Shown piece after piece: positions 21,936 to 31,389 of a stretch of DNA of 64,000 nucleotides. The DNA lies in assembly GCA_963575745.1 (NCBI GenBank), contig CAUYUJ010014349.1:64001-128000 (forward strand), read 5' to 3'. A program made the position numbers and the translations under genes. Within the stretch, counting starts at the first letter, position 1. Every line of letters starts with the position of its first letter. Below the pieces are notes generated by a model that did not search any database, was not told where the DNA came from, and saw nothing but the letters and a program-made list of their open reading frames with translations. This DNA comes from Prorocentrum cordatum (lineage: Eukaryota; Sar; Dinophyceae; Prorocentrales; Prorocentraceae).

Positions 21936-23045
21936 TCTTGGGGCGCTCTTGGGCCGTCTTTGAGCGGTCTTGAGGGTCTCTCGGGCCGTCTTGAGGTAAC
22001 CTTGGGGGCCTCTTGGACCGCCTTGAAAGGTGTGAAAGACGAAGAGGCGGATATGTTGAAAATGAACGCTTCCGTCAGGGAGTGACACGATTTTTGCTTG
22101 TGGGAGCCCTCTTGGGACGCCGCTTAGGGACCTCTTGGGGCGTCTTGAAGGCCTGTTGGGCCGTCTTGAGGCCATCGTAGGCGATTGGGAGTGATATTTC
22201 GGCGTCTCCCGGCTCCTTTGGACCGTCTGGAGGGCTTCTCGGGCCCCTGTTGGACCGATTTGGAGCCCTCCTGGGCTCCGAAAAAAAGTTCTTGAGGGTT
22301 TCTCGGGCCTTCTGGGAGCGCTCTTGGGCCGTCTTTGAGCGGTCTAGAGGGTCTCTCGGGCCGTCTTGGGGTGACCTTGGGGGCCTTTTGGACCGCTTTG
22401 AAAGGTGTGAAAGACGAAGAGGCGGATATTTTTAAAATGCACGTTTTCCCAAGGGAACGGGACGATTTTTGCTAGTGGGAGCCCTCTTGGGACGCCGCTT
22501 AGGGACCTCTTAGGGACCTCTTGGGGCGTCTTGAAGGCCTGTTTGGCCGTCTTGAGGCCATCGTAGGCGATTGGGAGTGATATTTCGGCGTTTCCCGGCT
22601 CCTTTGGACCGTCTGGAGGGCTTCTCGGGCCCCTCTTGGACCGATTTGGAGCCCTCCTGGGCTCCGAAAAAAAGTTCTTGAGGGTTTCTTGGGCCTTTTG
22701 GGAGCGCTCTTGAGCCGTCTTTGAGCGGTCTTGAGGGTCTCTCGGGCCGTCTCGGGGTGATCTTGGGGGCCTCTTGGACCGCCTTGAAAGGTGTGAAAGA
22801 CGAAGAGGCGGATATGTTAAAAATGCACGTTGTCCTAAGGGAAGGGGACGATTTTTGCTTGTGGAAGCCCTTTCGGGGCGCCGCTTAGGGACCTCTTGGG
22901 GCGTCTTGACGGCCTGTTGGGCCGTCTTGAGGCCATCGCAGGCGCTTGGGAGTGATAGTTCGGCGTCTCCCGGCTCTCTTGGACCTTCTGGAGGGCTTCT
23001 CGGGCCTCTTTTGGACCGTTTGGAGCCCTCCTGGGCTCCGAAAGT
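21936..23045. repeat. 375-386-bp tandem array, about three copies
   Basis: Landmarks recur at regular distance: GAAAGGTGTGAAAGACGAAG at 22,025, 22,400 and 22,786, and GCCCTCTTGGGACGCCGC-like sequence at 22,106, 22,481 and 22,867. Each unit itself consists of CTTGGGG-type sub-repeats with a unique segment in between. Copies are highly similar, so the array is young. The last copy breaks off near 23,045. Confidence 0.9.
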
Positions 23046-23066
23046 GGACCTTGCCGGGACCTTGCT

Positions 23067-23197
23067 GGGACCTTGCCGGGGTGCTTTTCTTTTCGTCCAG
23101 GGACCCCCAGGGCCCGCCCCGCGCGCGCGAACTAGAAATATTGTTGAGCAGTTGCCGGGGATTTTAGCACGCCTCTGGCCCGTTGGGCCGGCGAATT
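23067..23197 (+). repeat. Dispersed ~130-bp repeat, copy 1
   Basis: From GGGACCTTGCCGGGG to GTTGGGCCGGCGAATT this segment matches the reverse complement of 63,846-63,971, including CCCGCCCCGCGCGCGCGAA and TTAGCACGCCTCTGGCCCG. The two copies are about 40 kb apart in opposite orientation and clearly homologous by eye. This suggests a mobile or duplicated element whose full length runs past the right edge of the window. Confidence 0.8.
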
Positions 23198-23269
23198 ATT
23201 GCACGTTGAATGTAAGGAACTCAGTCAATTGGGGAGGCAAACGAGCTAGGAAGGGAACGTCGTCAGCGG

Positions 23270-23647
23270 GTGGCCCAGATGAGTCGGGGCGGAAGGAGTG
23301 GGCGAGCGGAACAAACGGCGTTTGTGAACGATGTTGGCAGGCACAGGCTGGGAAGCATGACGGGCGCAGGCACGAGCAGCATTCTAGTGGCGAACGTTTG
23401 CAAATGGATTTCGGCACAGGGTCAACTTCAAGAAGAACCCGCGATCATTGGCAGACCGCAAGGCGGCGGATTGCGTAGCGGTGCTTTGTTTGTTCACGTG
23501 GGCCGCCGCCGCTGTTCCCGTACGGGAGAGAAGCCCGAACTGGACGACGAGGGCCATGTGCTATCTTGTCATCGTTGTTTTGACGAGCAGTTGGGTCGAA
23601 CATGCTGCGAGGTGGAGAAGGGGAAGAAGGGGGTGGAGCGTGGATAG
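23270..23647 (+). CDS. Hypothetical ORF, cysteine-rich end
   Basis: A 125-codon plus-strand frame contains VNDVGRHRLGSMTGAGTSS and, near its end, GHVLSCHRCFDEQLGRTCC followed by a Lys-rich tail that runs towards a GGA microsatellite. The CxxC-like cysteines are suggestive but no zinc-binding family is recognised. Other frames are also open here, so this may be chance. Confidence 0.25.
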   Translation: MAQMSRGGRSGRAEQTAFVNDVGRHRLGSMTGAGTSSILVANVCKWISAQGQLQEEPAIIGRPQGGGLRSGALFVHVGRRRCSRTGEKPELDDEGHVLSCHRCFDEQLGRTCCEVEKGKKGVERG

Positions 23648-23654
23648 GAATGGG

Positions 23655-23770
23655 AGAGGGAGGAGGAGGAGGAGGAGGAGGAGGAGGAGGAGGAGGAGGA
23701 GGAGGAGGAGGAGGAGGAACCAGAGGAGGAGGAGGAGGAGGAGGAGGAGGAGGAGGACGAGGAGGGGGGA
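23655..23770. repeat. GGA microsatellite
   Basis: More than 100 bp of almost pure GGA with a single ACCAGA interruption. It gives poly-Gly, poly-Arg or poly-Ser frames. Confidence 0.95.
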
Positions 23771-24135
23771 GGGTAAACATCATCTGCACAGCGTGGAGGG
23801 AGGAACGCGTTTTGTGCCGAACGGGCCAGCATGTTTCGCTTGTTGGCGTAACCCTGGGAAGCAATCAGTAAACCCTCCTCCCCCCCCCCCCCCTCATCAG
23901 AGGAAATTATAACGCTTCCGGCACCGGGGCCGGGGCGGAAGCGATATCCCCCCCACAGGTCACCAGAGGTCCGCGGAGGGGAGGTCCCCGGAGGTTCCCA
24001 GGAGGCATCCAGAAAGGCCTCCACAAGCTTCTGAATGCCCGGTCCCCTTTGGCATTCCTTTCAAGCCGCAATTGTTGGCAAGCGCGCAGGTTGTCGGCTC
24101 ACGTAACCGCCAGCTTCGGGCCCGGGGGGGGGGGG

Positions 24136-24250
24136 CAAATTAATTAATTATATTTTTGTTTGTTTTGTTTTGTGCTAACGATATCGCCGGAGGGCGCCGC
24201 CCAAAATAATTATTTATTTTATTTTCTGTGCTAGCGATATCGCCGGGGGG
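24136..24250. repeat. AT-rich tandem duplication
   Basis: Two successive copies of an AT-rich segment ending GCTAACGATATCGCCGG and GCTAGCGATATCGCCGG lie at about 24,136-24,194 and 24,202-24,250. They begin CAAATTAATTAATTA and CAAAATAATTATTTA. The segment follows a G run and stands out from its GC-rich surroundings. Confidence 0.8.
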
Positions 24251-24259
24251 GTTACTGTT

Positions 24260-26111
24260 TGCTTCGTAGGGTTAGATGCGCGGGCCCATCATTGGAGTTG
24301 GGGCGGGTCGGCGATCGCAACCGCATGTCAGACCATTCCAGTCGCTCTGCGAGGCAGTGGGCGCACTGCTCGAACAAAGCCCCGAGGAGCAGCGGAGAAG
24401 GTACCGTTGCAAACGTGGGTGCTTCAGCGGTGTGTGAGCTGAGCCCATTCAGGTTTGCGTGGGCCAGCAGTTTCCATCGCCCCTCGCCCAGCGAAAGGTC
24501 AGACCGCGGTGGTCTGCACCCGCACTGTTTTTCAAGGAGGCTCTTGCCCACTTCCGGGGAGGGGCGATCCTGGCCAAGTGAGTCCGGCGGTCTTCCACAG
24601 TGGGCCACCGCGGCCGCCCTCAAGCGCACCGAGCAGCTGGAGGGCGAGACGGCCCAGTGGGATTAATCCCTCTTTCTCTTTGGGCTAACGGGCTTTCGAC
24701 TGCTGGTCTTACTTTTATTTTCCATGCGAAGGGCGGCCCAGTCAAGGATCAGGCCCGAGCCTCGAACACCTGTGGGTAGTTTCCCGCCGTCGGCTCCTGA
24801 TGTTTGGTGTTGCGCCCTCCCCAGAAGCATGGTGATCAGTGAAAGCCTCTCGCTCATCCTCTCAGGTGTGAGAACTGGAGGATGCTAGTGAAAGGGCTCC
24901 ACCCGAATAAGGTCGGGGTTTCTCGCGAGCTCTTTTTCTGTTTGCCTGTGCCCAAACTGATTGTGGGCCCTTGGCAGTGGATGTTCAAAGAAACTCCGCC
25001 TCCCTGCTCCCTGCTCCTCCTCCTTCCCGCTCTGGCCGCCCACGCCTTGCAGCGAGCGGCGGAGAGCGGCGAGCGGCTCCGCGACTCCGGCAGGCGGAGG
25101 GCGCCCGCGGCTGGCGCGCCCTCATCTTCATCACCATCACCATCGTTTCGGGCCTTGATCTGTGATGTTCCAACCTACTTTAGCCTTGATCACCAGAAAG
25201 GCATGGTGCTCGAACTTATTTCTGGGATGTGGTCCTTAAGTGCGAAGGGAACAACGTAAGCGTTGATCTGACTGCGGGGTGAGTCGATCATCGTTTGGGA
25301 CGGGGAGGCGAGGGCATGCCATTCTGCCCGCAGGGGGGGGGGGGGGGCGTCCGCGGGGGAACGAGGGACGGAGAGGAGGGAGGGATCAGCGTTTCGCGGC
25401 CCAGCGCGCGTATCCAATTACGGGAGTGGTCCGCTATTCCCGTCCGGGGATTTCGAGGCCGTCCGCAGTTTATCGAGCGCTCGGGCTGCTTGTCCGAGAG
25501 AGCATAACGGTCAGGCCATGTGGGATCGCACTTTTGATGGAGGGAGGGGCGAAGAGAGGGAGCCCTTCTGGTTCGCCCTTCGCGGGCGAACATGGAAGCA
25601 CCGCGGACACTTTTGTCCCAGCATGCCAGTGCAAGCGAGTGATCTTGGGCTGACGGTCATGGCACCACCACGCTCTCCCTTACATTGCCATCTTATCTTC
25701 ACTGCCATCGCCCTCCACACGATTATCATGCTCCTGGTCTTGCTTCCCCTCAGGAGCCTCTCCTACTCCACCCACTCCCGACCTTCTTTCGTGCTCCTCG
25801 TTGCGGGGAATTGGAATATGGACATTCGCACCAGAAGCTGAAGGAGAGAGGACAGGGTGCTCGACCTCCTGGTCCTTCTCCCCCTTCTCCTCCTCCTCCT
25901 GGTCCTCCTCGTCCTCCTCTTCCTCTTCCTCCCTCTCTTTTCTCCACCTACTCCTCCTCGGCCTCCTCATCCTCCTGCATCTTGCCTAGATTGTACCACA
26001 CATTCATTTTCGATGTCCACCCTCCACTCGCGCGCCTGTTCACGTTTGGGATGAAGAGTTTGGGGAGAAGGTGGAGGTGGAGGAGGAGGAGGAGGCGGAG
26101 GAGGATGAGCA
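24260..26111. other. No firm gene; pyrimidine tract before 26,112
   Basis: Codon-like pieces occur, for example HFRGGAILAK before a GTGAGT at about 24,577 that would suit a donor site, and a hydrophobic WRALIFITITIVSG near 25,115-25,155. Neither is supported further. 25,660-25,980 is CT-rich, followed by GGA-rich sequence, then the exon-like island at 26,112. Confidence 0.3.
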
Positions 26112-26242
26112 GGACGGCGGCCGCGACAACGACGACGACCGTCCTCGGAGAGGCGGCGGAGCGCGGCGAGCCCTGCCCGTTCGCCGTCATGCCAGAGGCC
26201 GTCGTGTTTCAGGACTACGAGGCGCCCTTTTCTAGGGGCTGA
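26112..26242 (+). CDS. Possible exon, unknown protein
   Basis: The frame reads VLGEAAERGEPCPFAV then MPEAVVFQDYEAPFSRG before a TGA at 26,240-26,242. It starts after a GGA tract and a GAGCAG that could serve as acceptor, and the coding texture ends near TTTTCTAGGG. The overlapping minus-strand frame is also open, but the plus reading has more typical composition. No family is recognised. Confidence 0.35.
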
Positions 26243-26404
26243 CCTTGAAACAAACGCCTTTCGGAGGATGTTCTCGGGGGGCTGGGGAGTGCCAAGCGTG
26301 TCCTTGGCGCCGCTGGTCTCAAGAACACCCCTCATGAGGCCCAGAGGGCCCTGGGGGCTCCGAAAGGGCACGAAAGCCCAAGGGCACATCGGGCCTGGGA
26401 CCAA

Positions 26405-26833
26405 TTGGGCAACTCCCGATTGGAAAACTCCAGCTACATGTCAAACCAAGCGGAGCGGTCCCTGGCAAAGCTGTGTGTGTGGCGAATCAGTCTTTGGCAA
26501 ACCGGTTCGGGCGAGCCGATCCGCCGGCGAATCGTTCTGGCGTCTGTGCCTGCGCCGTCGGCTGAGGCGGGAAGGTATCCCCATCCAGCGCCCCACGAGG
26601 TCCTAGGGGGCGTGCACGCCTCCAGATCGGTGGATATGAACATGTCATTGGCGTGTGGTTTGAACTGTTCTCTATCACGGGGGTCGCCAGCTATTCGTCA
26701 GCACCACGGTGGTTTTTACGTTGTGGGGCCGTCAAGGGGTAACTATGACCATCAGGTACAGGGACTCTTGGAACTCCTTTTCCGCGGAAAGACAGCATTT
26801 GGGTCCAGGATGTGTTTCCACTTGGATGTCTGA
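26405..26833 (+). CDS. Hypothetical ORF
   Basis: A 142-codon frame with a protein-like second half: NCSLSRGSPAIRQHHGGF and QGLLELLFRGKTAFGSRM. It lacks a recognised domain. It is followed by unrelated sequence and a (GA)n run at about 26,924-26,942. It may be a real exon, an eroded element or chance. Confidence 0.25.
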   Translation: MGNSRLENSSYMSNQAERSLAKLCVWRISLWQTGSGEPIRRRIVLASVPAPSAEAGRYPHPAPHEVLGGVHASRSVDMNMSLACGLNCSLSRGSPAIRQHHGGFYVVGPSRGNYDHQVQGLLELLFRGKTAFGSRMCFHLDV

Positions 26834-27061
26834 CGAGCTAGAGCATGGTATAGCGAGAGGTACGTGATGTACATGCACAAAGAACATCGTGAAAGAAGCG
26901 GTATGTGTGCACAGAACACCATCAGAGAGAGAGAGAGAGTGTGAGAAACACTAACAAAATATGTATACAGAATTATAGAGGGCGTGTGAGCGAACGGGAA
27001 GGGAAATTGCCCCCCCCACCAGGCACACACGACGTCTGCGGAACGCCACATGATGCTACTC

Positions 27062-27193
27062 GACATCGCTCGGACTGTGCATTCTGTCCTCGGCAGGATT
27101 TGGCAAGGCCCATTGAGGATCGTTTTGGATATTGGATCCTTTTTTCGAATGCGCGAACGCACGATATCGGGGAATGGACGTCCGAGCGACGGC
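27062..27193. mobile_element. CATCGCTCGGACGT-ended element, copy 2
   Basis: Starts GACATCGCTCGGACTGTGC and ends GGACGTCCGAGCGACGG, so the ends are inverted repeats. The interior carries CCTCGGCAGGA and a GAGGATCGTTTTGGA stretch comparable to copy 3. Confidence 0.6.
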
Positions 27194-27359
27194 GAGCTCA
27201 CCCGCCCTGCCCAAAAGAGCACGGGCTCGTGTGCTCTGCCAGCGTGCCTGGCACCGGTACAGCTTGCTCGCCCCCCACCGCGGCGGCGCGCACACAGGGG
27301 TGGCGCCAGGGGGCGGGCTTCAAAGGAGGGGCCAGGGTCTCCTGAGAGGGCGTCTCCTT

Positions 27360-27443
27360 GACATCGCTCGGACGTGTGTTTTTTTCCTGGCGAGGACCAT
27401 CGAGGAGCTTTTCGGACCATCTGGACGTCCGAGCAGTGGCGAG
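27360..27443. mobile_element. CATCGCTCGGACGT-ended element, copy 3
   Basis: An 84-bp copy starting GACATCGCTCGGACGTGTGT and ending TGGACGTCCGAGCAGTGG. Its centre, CCATCGAGGAGCTTTTCGGA, is nearly repeated at the right end of copy 4 (about 53,356-53,378). This is the shortest copy and the best guide to the core element. Confidence 0.6.
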
Positions 27444-27540
27444 TGTCCGCGGCGCGCCCATCGGGGTGGCGTGATGGGGGCGGCCTTCCAAGAAGTGGCT
27501 GGGCCAGGGGGCTCTGGCCGAGGAGCCAACAACGGCAGAA

Positions 27541-27710
27541 TCACAAGCTTTCGGAGCTCCGCGCGGACTTCTCGGATAGGCGCTGGAGCCTCCCGGCGAC
27601 GCCTCTGGCGTCGTCTTCGGTGCGCTCCGCGCGCCACGGAGGGGCTCCAGCGCCGATCCGAGAAGTCCGCGCGGAGCTTCGAGAGTGTATGCTTATGCAC
27701 TTTCGTTTCC
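27541..27710. mobile_element. GC-rich foldback element, copy 1
   Basis: Left arm AGCTTTCGGAGCTCCGCGCG continuing to GGCGCTGGAGCCTCC is mirrored by GGAGGGGCTCCAGCGCC and CGCGCGGAGCTTCGAGAGT. The arms pair for about 45 bp with few mismatches, around a centre rich in GGCGC and CGCGCCA. It is followed by TATGCTTATGCAC, as in the other copies. There is no coding capacity. Confidence 0.75.
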
Positions 27711-27960
27711 TCCTCCACCATAGGTGTGGCGCGAAGGGGGCGGCCTTCCAAGTGGGGGCCCGGGGATTCCTGAGAGGGCGTCTCGGGAGGCCGCCTCCCT
27801 CGCCATGTCCTGTCCTGCCCCTCTCCGCGCGCCGCGGGTGACTCTCCCTCTGGAGGTTTCCTTTGCAGCCTCTGGTGGCTTCCAACGGCCAAGTAGTGAA
27901 AACCGGGATTGCCCGCCCTCCCCCCCTTCGAAGAAGGATAATGATAATGAAGACGTATAT

Positions 27961-28130
27961 GTATAAACATACACTTTCAGAGCTCTGCGCGGATCTCTTG
28001 GATCGGCGCCCGGGCTCCCCTGGAGGCGCCTCCGGCGCCGCCCCCTGGCGCGGTCCGCGCGCCAGGGAGGGAGTTCCAGTTCGGATCCGAGAAGTCCGCG
28101 CGGATCCCCGAAAGTTTCTGGTTATGCATT
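27961..28130. mobile_element. GC-rich foldback element, copy 2
   Basis: Begins with CATAAACATAC-like sequence (ATAAACATACACTTTCAGAG), has arms GCTCTGCGCGGATCTCTTGG and CCGAGAAGTCCGCGCGGATC, a centre GGCGCCTCCGGCGCCG, and ends AAAGTTTCTGGTTATGCA. The A/T-rich outer ends of the two arms are themselves complementary, so the inverted repeat includes them. Confidence 0.75.
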
Positions 28131-28933
28131 TTTGTTCTTCCTCTACCCCCTTCTCGGACGTCGATCCGCACCTCGACCTGGAACCTCATACTTGATTGTC
28201 TTGGTTCTTAAACGGCCCTGGGCTTTTCCGTTGACCGTTTTGAACTGTGGTTTCTTTGACCAGTTGAAATGGCAAAAAAAAGCAGGCTACGCTCTGAAGC
28301 TTTTGGTTTTACTGTTGTTTTAAAGCGTTTTGCGGCCCATCGCTGCCATCTTCGCTTCCGCTCTCCCGTTCCTGCCGCCTCCTGTTCCTCCCGCTCCGCG
28401 CGCAGAGCGCAGAGTTCACAACGCCCAAACAAAGCCCTAGCACCGCTCTAACACCGGCGCGGAACAGGCCCGAAGGCCCCTCGATCAGCCAGCAGCGACG
28501 ACCAGAGGAGAGCAGCGTGATTCGAAACACAGCACAGGGAGGTCTGGACGCAAGGAGAAGGAACTGAGGACATGGCAGACAGCAGCGCTTAACAGCGCAA
28601 TCAGCTTACCTGAAAACGCTAAATCAATGGATTTCAAGACGAAAGACACAATTATGATCTTCTCAGCGTGTAGATCTGACCTGAGAACGCGTTGAAACAC
28701 ATGCTTTCCAACACGCCGAATTTAACATGCCCAGGGCATTTGAAGCAGGGTGGTTTTTTGGTACGGTGAGGGTGGTCTCGTGGGCCCCCAGAGCACCAAA
28801 AGCCAATCCCTCCTCCTGCAAGGACCTCCTGGATCTCCAGGTCGGGAGTGGGGGTCCTGGCTGCGACCGGGGTTGTGCTGTCCTCAACCCCGCTTTCTTA
28901 TTGAGCCACGCGTGTCCCCCTGGGCTCCACTGC
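28131..28933. other. No recognised gene
   Basis: Mixed sequence following the foldback. The minus strand has a codon-like patch near 28,310-28,530 but no motif. 28,720-28,930 is G-rich and moves into the exon-like island at 28,934. Confidence 0.35.
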
Positions 28934-29086
28934 TGGCAGTCGCATGAAGGGGGCGGAGGCGCTGGCCACGCGGCGCGCACCCGCCGCAGCGGCCAGGCCG
29001 GGGGGGTCTACCATATCGACGTGGAGTTCAGGAACGTCACCAAAGGAGTCGCCTTTTGTGCCCAAAGCAGTGCGGTGGCGACCTGA
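28934..29086 (+). CDS. Possible exon, unknown protein
   Basis: A plus frame ends RSGQAGGVYHIDVEFRNV, TKGVAFCAQSSAVAT and TGA at 29,084. The piece GGVYHIDVEFRNVTKG has ordinary globular-protein composition and GC-rich third positions. CT-rich sequence follows. No family could be named. Confidence 0.35.
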   Translation, partial: WQSHEGGGGAGHAARTRRSGQAGGVYHIDVEFRNVTKGVAFCAQSSAVAT

Positions 29087-29353
29087 AGCTGCTGGCCATC
29101 CTTCGTCCCTCCGCGGTCCTCTTCCTCATCCTCGCCTTCATTTTGCTCCTCGTCGTCCTCCTCATCCCTCTTTCTACTGACTCCTTCCCTCTCCTCCGCC
29201 TCCTCCATCGCCATGGAGCTCAGGGGCGTTACCCTCGGAGACGCCTTCTTGCGCTTAAGGGGGGGCAAGATGAGGAGGTGACGGGGAGGTTGTTCGCATG
29301 GTTTTTGCGCCATTCTCAGTCTGCGGGTACCCGTTTTGGACACAACACGTTGA

Positions 29354-29497
29354 CGCGTCGCGTATCCCCACCAGCGTTCGCAAATTCGCATCGTGCCGCC
29401 TGCCCCGGACTTTGCCCCTCGCCGCCAGACCGTTGTCGCGCGGCCGCAGACCAAAAAGTATCCCCACCAGCCCATCCAGAAACGTTCTCTTGGATAA
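29354..29497 (+). CDS. Possible exon with duplicated YPHQ segment
   Basis: Frame open 29,354-29,497 (TAA at 29,495). It reads RVAYPHQRSQIRIVPPAP, then DFAPRRQTVVARPQTKK, then YPHQPIQKRSLG. The TATCCCCACCAGC sequence occurs twice, 87 bp apart, once at each end. The basic, proline-rich sequence looks coding, but no family is recognised. Confidence 0.35.
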   Translation, partial: RVAYPHQRSQIRIVPPAPDFAPRRQTVVARPQTKKYPHQPIQKRSLG

Positions 29498-30061
29498 TTC
29501 AATCGCGTACGATGTCGCGGTTCTTTCGAAGGAGGAGGGGAATATTGTGGAGTATTCAGGCGGAGGGATTCGGAGTAGAACGATGATTCGTAAGGAAGAT
29601 GGATGAAGAAGAGGTGAGGGCGATCAGAAGAATTAGTTGTGACGAACTGCATTCCCTAATCAATGTCTGGTGATTTCTAGGTGGCAGGAGGGGGGGAGGA
29701 GGTGGGCGACATACCTTCGCGGATGTTTTGATATCGGCGCCTCTTTGATGATGTTGTCGTTGGTCAGTGTTTCTCGACAGGGTGTAAGTTTTTTCTCGCG
29801 CCAGGTGCTGCGCAACACTCGACCCCCTCGCCAGAATCACTTCTGGCCCCGCGTCCCTTCCTGTTTCTCCCTCGCGCAGTCATCCTCCTCCCCCTCCATG
29901 CTCCGTCGAAGCCTCCATCCTTCCAACCATCATCCCTCCCCCTCCGTCCTCCTCCTCCTCCTCTTGACCCCCTGCACTGTGGGCTGCACCCGTCAGGCCC
30001 CTCCCTGCTCCTTCCTTCCCTCCATTCTGCCCTTTCCTAGAACGTGGCTCCCGGCCCATTC

Positions 30062-30345
30062 ACATCGAGAGTGCGTCTTGGGCACAGATCCCGATACGAG
30101 CTGGGGTCACAGCGCCCTCGCCCAGGGGATGGGCCTTCTTTCCGTCAACCCGTTGGTCATGGCCGCGACCGTTGGGTCCCGCAATCACACATGGCATGCC
30201 CTCGGCATCATCCATTGGATACTGGCTGCGAGTGCGGGTCCCCGCAAAGCCAGTCCCACGAGAACCTTGAAGGGCTGCCGAATGGCAGCAGGGCCACTCG
30301 CAGACCTGGAAGATGGGTCGGCTATCTTCTTCCCTCCGCCCTCTT
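30062..30345 (+). CDS. Possible exon, unknown protein
   Basis: Follows about 190 bp of CT-rich DNA. The frame reads CVLGTDPDTSWGHSALAQG, MGLLSVNPLVMAATVGSRN and TWHALGIIHWILAASAG. It is moderately hydrophobic, with no charge-repeat artefact. The other plus frames are also open in part, so the frame choice rests on composition. Confidence 0.3.
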
Positions 30346-30819
30346 CGTCTTCATGTTGCTCGCCAACGGCCGTTCTAGCCCATGGCAGTCCTTGATAGGC
30401 GTTGCGAAGCCTGTGTTAGGCACAGCACACTTGACTGTGGAGGACGAGCAGGATTCTGTCAGCGGCGCGGTCGGAGAGAAAAAAAAAGCACTGGAGGACG
30501 AGGGGGATCAGAAAGTTAACTGGCATGGGGTGGAGGAGGAGGACAGGGACGTGTCGTATGCATAGAAAGAGAGACAGGCGGGAGGAAGAGGATAACGGCG
30601 GAACGGGATTGACGAGTGAAAGGATGATGACGAAACAAGATGGAGGACAGCGTGGACAACTGACGATCGCGAGGCAGAAGGAGTGCGAGGAGAATTCGGG
30701 GTCGAGACGGGGCTGCAGGAGGAGCACAATGTGGAGGATGATGGGGGAAGACCAGGAGGGGGAGGATGACGACGACGAGCACGGCGAATCGACGAGGGCT
30801 GATACTCAGCAGCAGTGGA

Positions 30820-31025
30820 TCGGTTCGGTCATGGCCGTTAGACGCTCTCCCCATGAGCGTAAATCATTCCAGCGCTCTCCAGTCGGCCGCTCGCTGCGGG
30901 TGATACCGCCGAAGGGCGGCTCCTTCTGCGCCGAGCCCTTGCGCTACGAGGAGGGGCGGAAACCGGCAAGCGTCTTGGTAGCCAGGATGATTCGGATAAG
31001 GATCAGGAGGGCGATGCCGCGATGA
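30820..31025 (+). CDS. Possible exon, basic protein segment
   Basis: Frame containing MAVRRSPHERKSFQRSPV then SLRVIPPKGGSFCAEPLRY and EEGRKPASVLVARMIRI, ending at a TGA near 31,023. It is embedded in GGA-rich DNA but is itself non-repetitive. No family is recognised. Confidence 0.3.
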
Positions 31026-31049
31026 TGCCGTTACCGATGTCTTCCTCCA

Positions 31050-31283
31050 TTGCCCCGCTCTAAGTCATTGCCTTCCCTAGTTTTCCCCCAGCCATCCTCC
31101 TCGAATTCTCTCCTCGGTATCCTCCTTTTGATCCTCGTCGACATCCTTGTCTACGTTGCCGTCGGTTTCGCGCGTCGTGTTCTCCGTGCCTTCCGTGGCC
31201 TCTTCCCCGCATCCTCAATCACATGGTTCAAGGCACTTGGAAATAAACCGAGAATGCTGGAGACTTGGCTTGGTGCACCGTAG
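31050..31283 (+). CDS. Small ORF with one membrane-like segment
   Basis: A 77-codon frame ending with TAG at 31,281. It contains the hydrophobic LLGILLLILVDILVYVAVGF followed by basic ARRVLRAFRGLF, like a single-pass membrane anchor with positive residues after it. The upstream part comes from CT-rich DNA, which favours hydrophobic codons, so the segment could be compositional. Confidence 0.3.
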   Translation: MPRSKSLPSLVFPQPSSSNSLLGILLLILVDILVYVAVGFARRVLRAFRGLFPASSITWFKALGNKPRMLETWLGAP

Positions 31284-31389
31284 ACACCGGGATGGCATGG
31301 GCCGCGTGTTTTAGACAATGGCTGGGCTGTCCAGGAAGCTTACTCACAGGGTCACTTGGTTGATGGAGGGGGGTACTCTACGATACGAT

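Larger units (their letters stand above)
27298..27788. repeat. Three copies of a ~65-bp spacer repeat
   Basis: Segments at about 27,298-27,357, 27,464-27,525 and 27,724-27,788 share GGTGGCG, GGGGGCGG-CTTC-AA and, in the first and last, CCTGAGAGGGCGTCTC. They lie between the inverted-repeat elements of this cluster and suggest that a larger composite unit was duplicated. Confidence 0.55.

Noticed and set aside
18316-23478. Pro/Arg/Gln-rich and Gly/Leu/Trp-rich ORFs of 200-335 codons
   Set aside because: They coincide with the CTTGGGG minisatellite on opposite strands and have no non-repeat domain.
27541-28130. tRNA, rRNA or microRNA genes in the foldbacks
   Set aside because: Arms are 35-45 bp of GC-rich, near-perfect complement with multiple dispersed copies, which fits a mobile element better; no tRNA-like arm arrangement was found.
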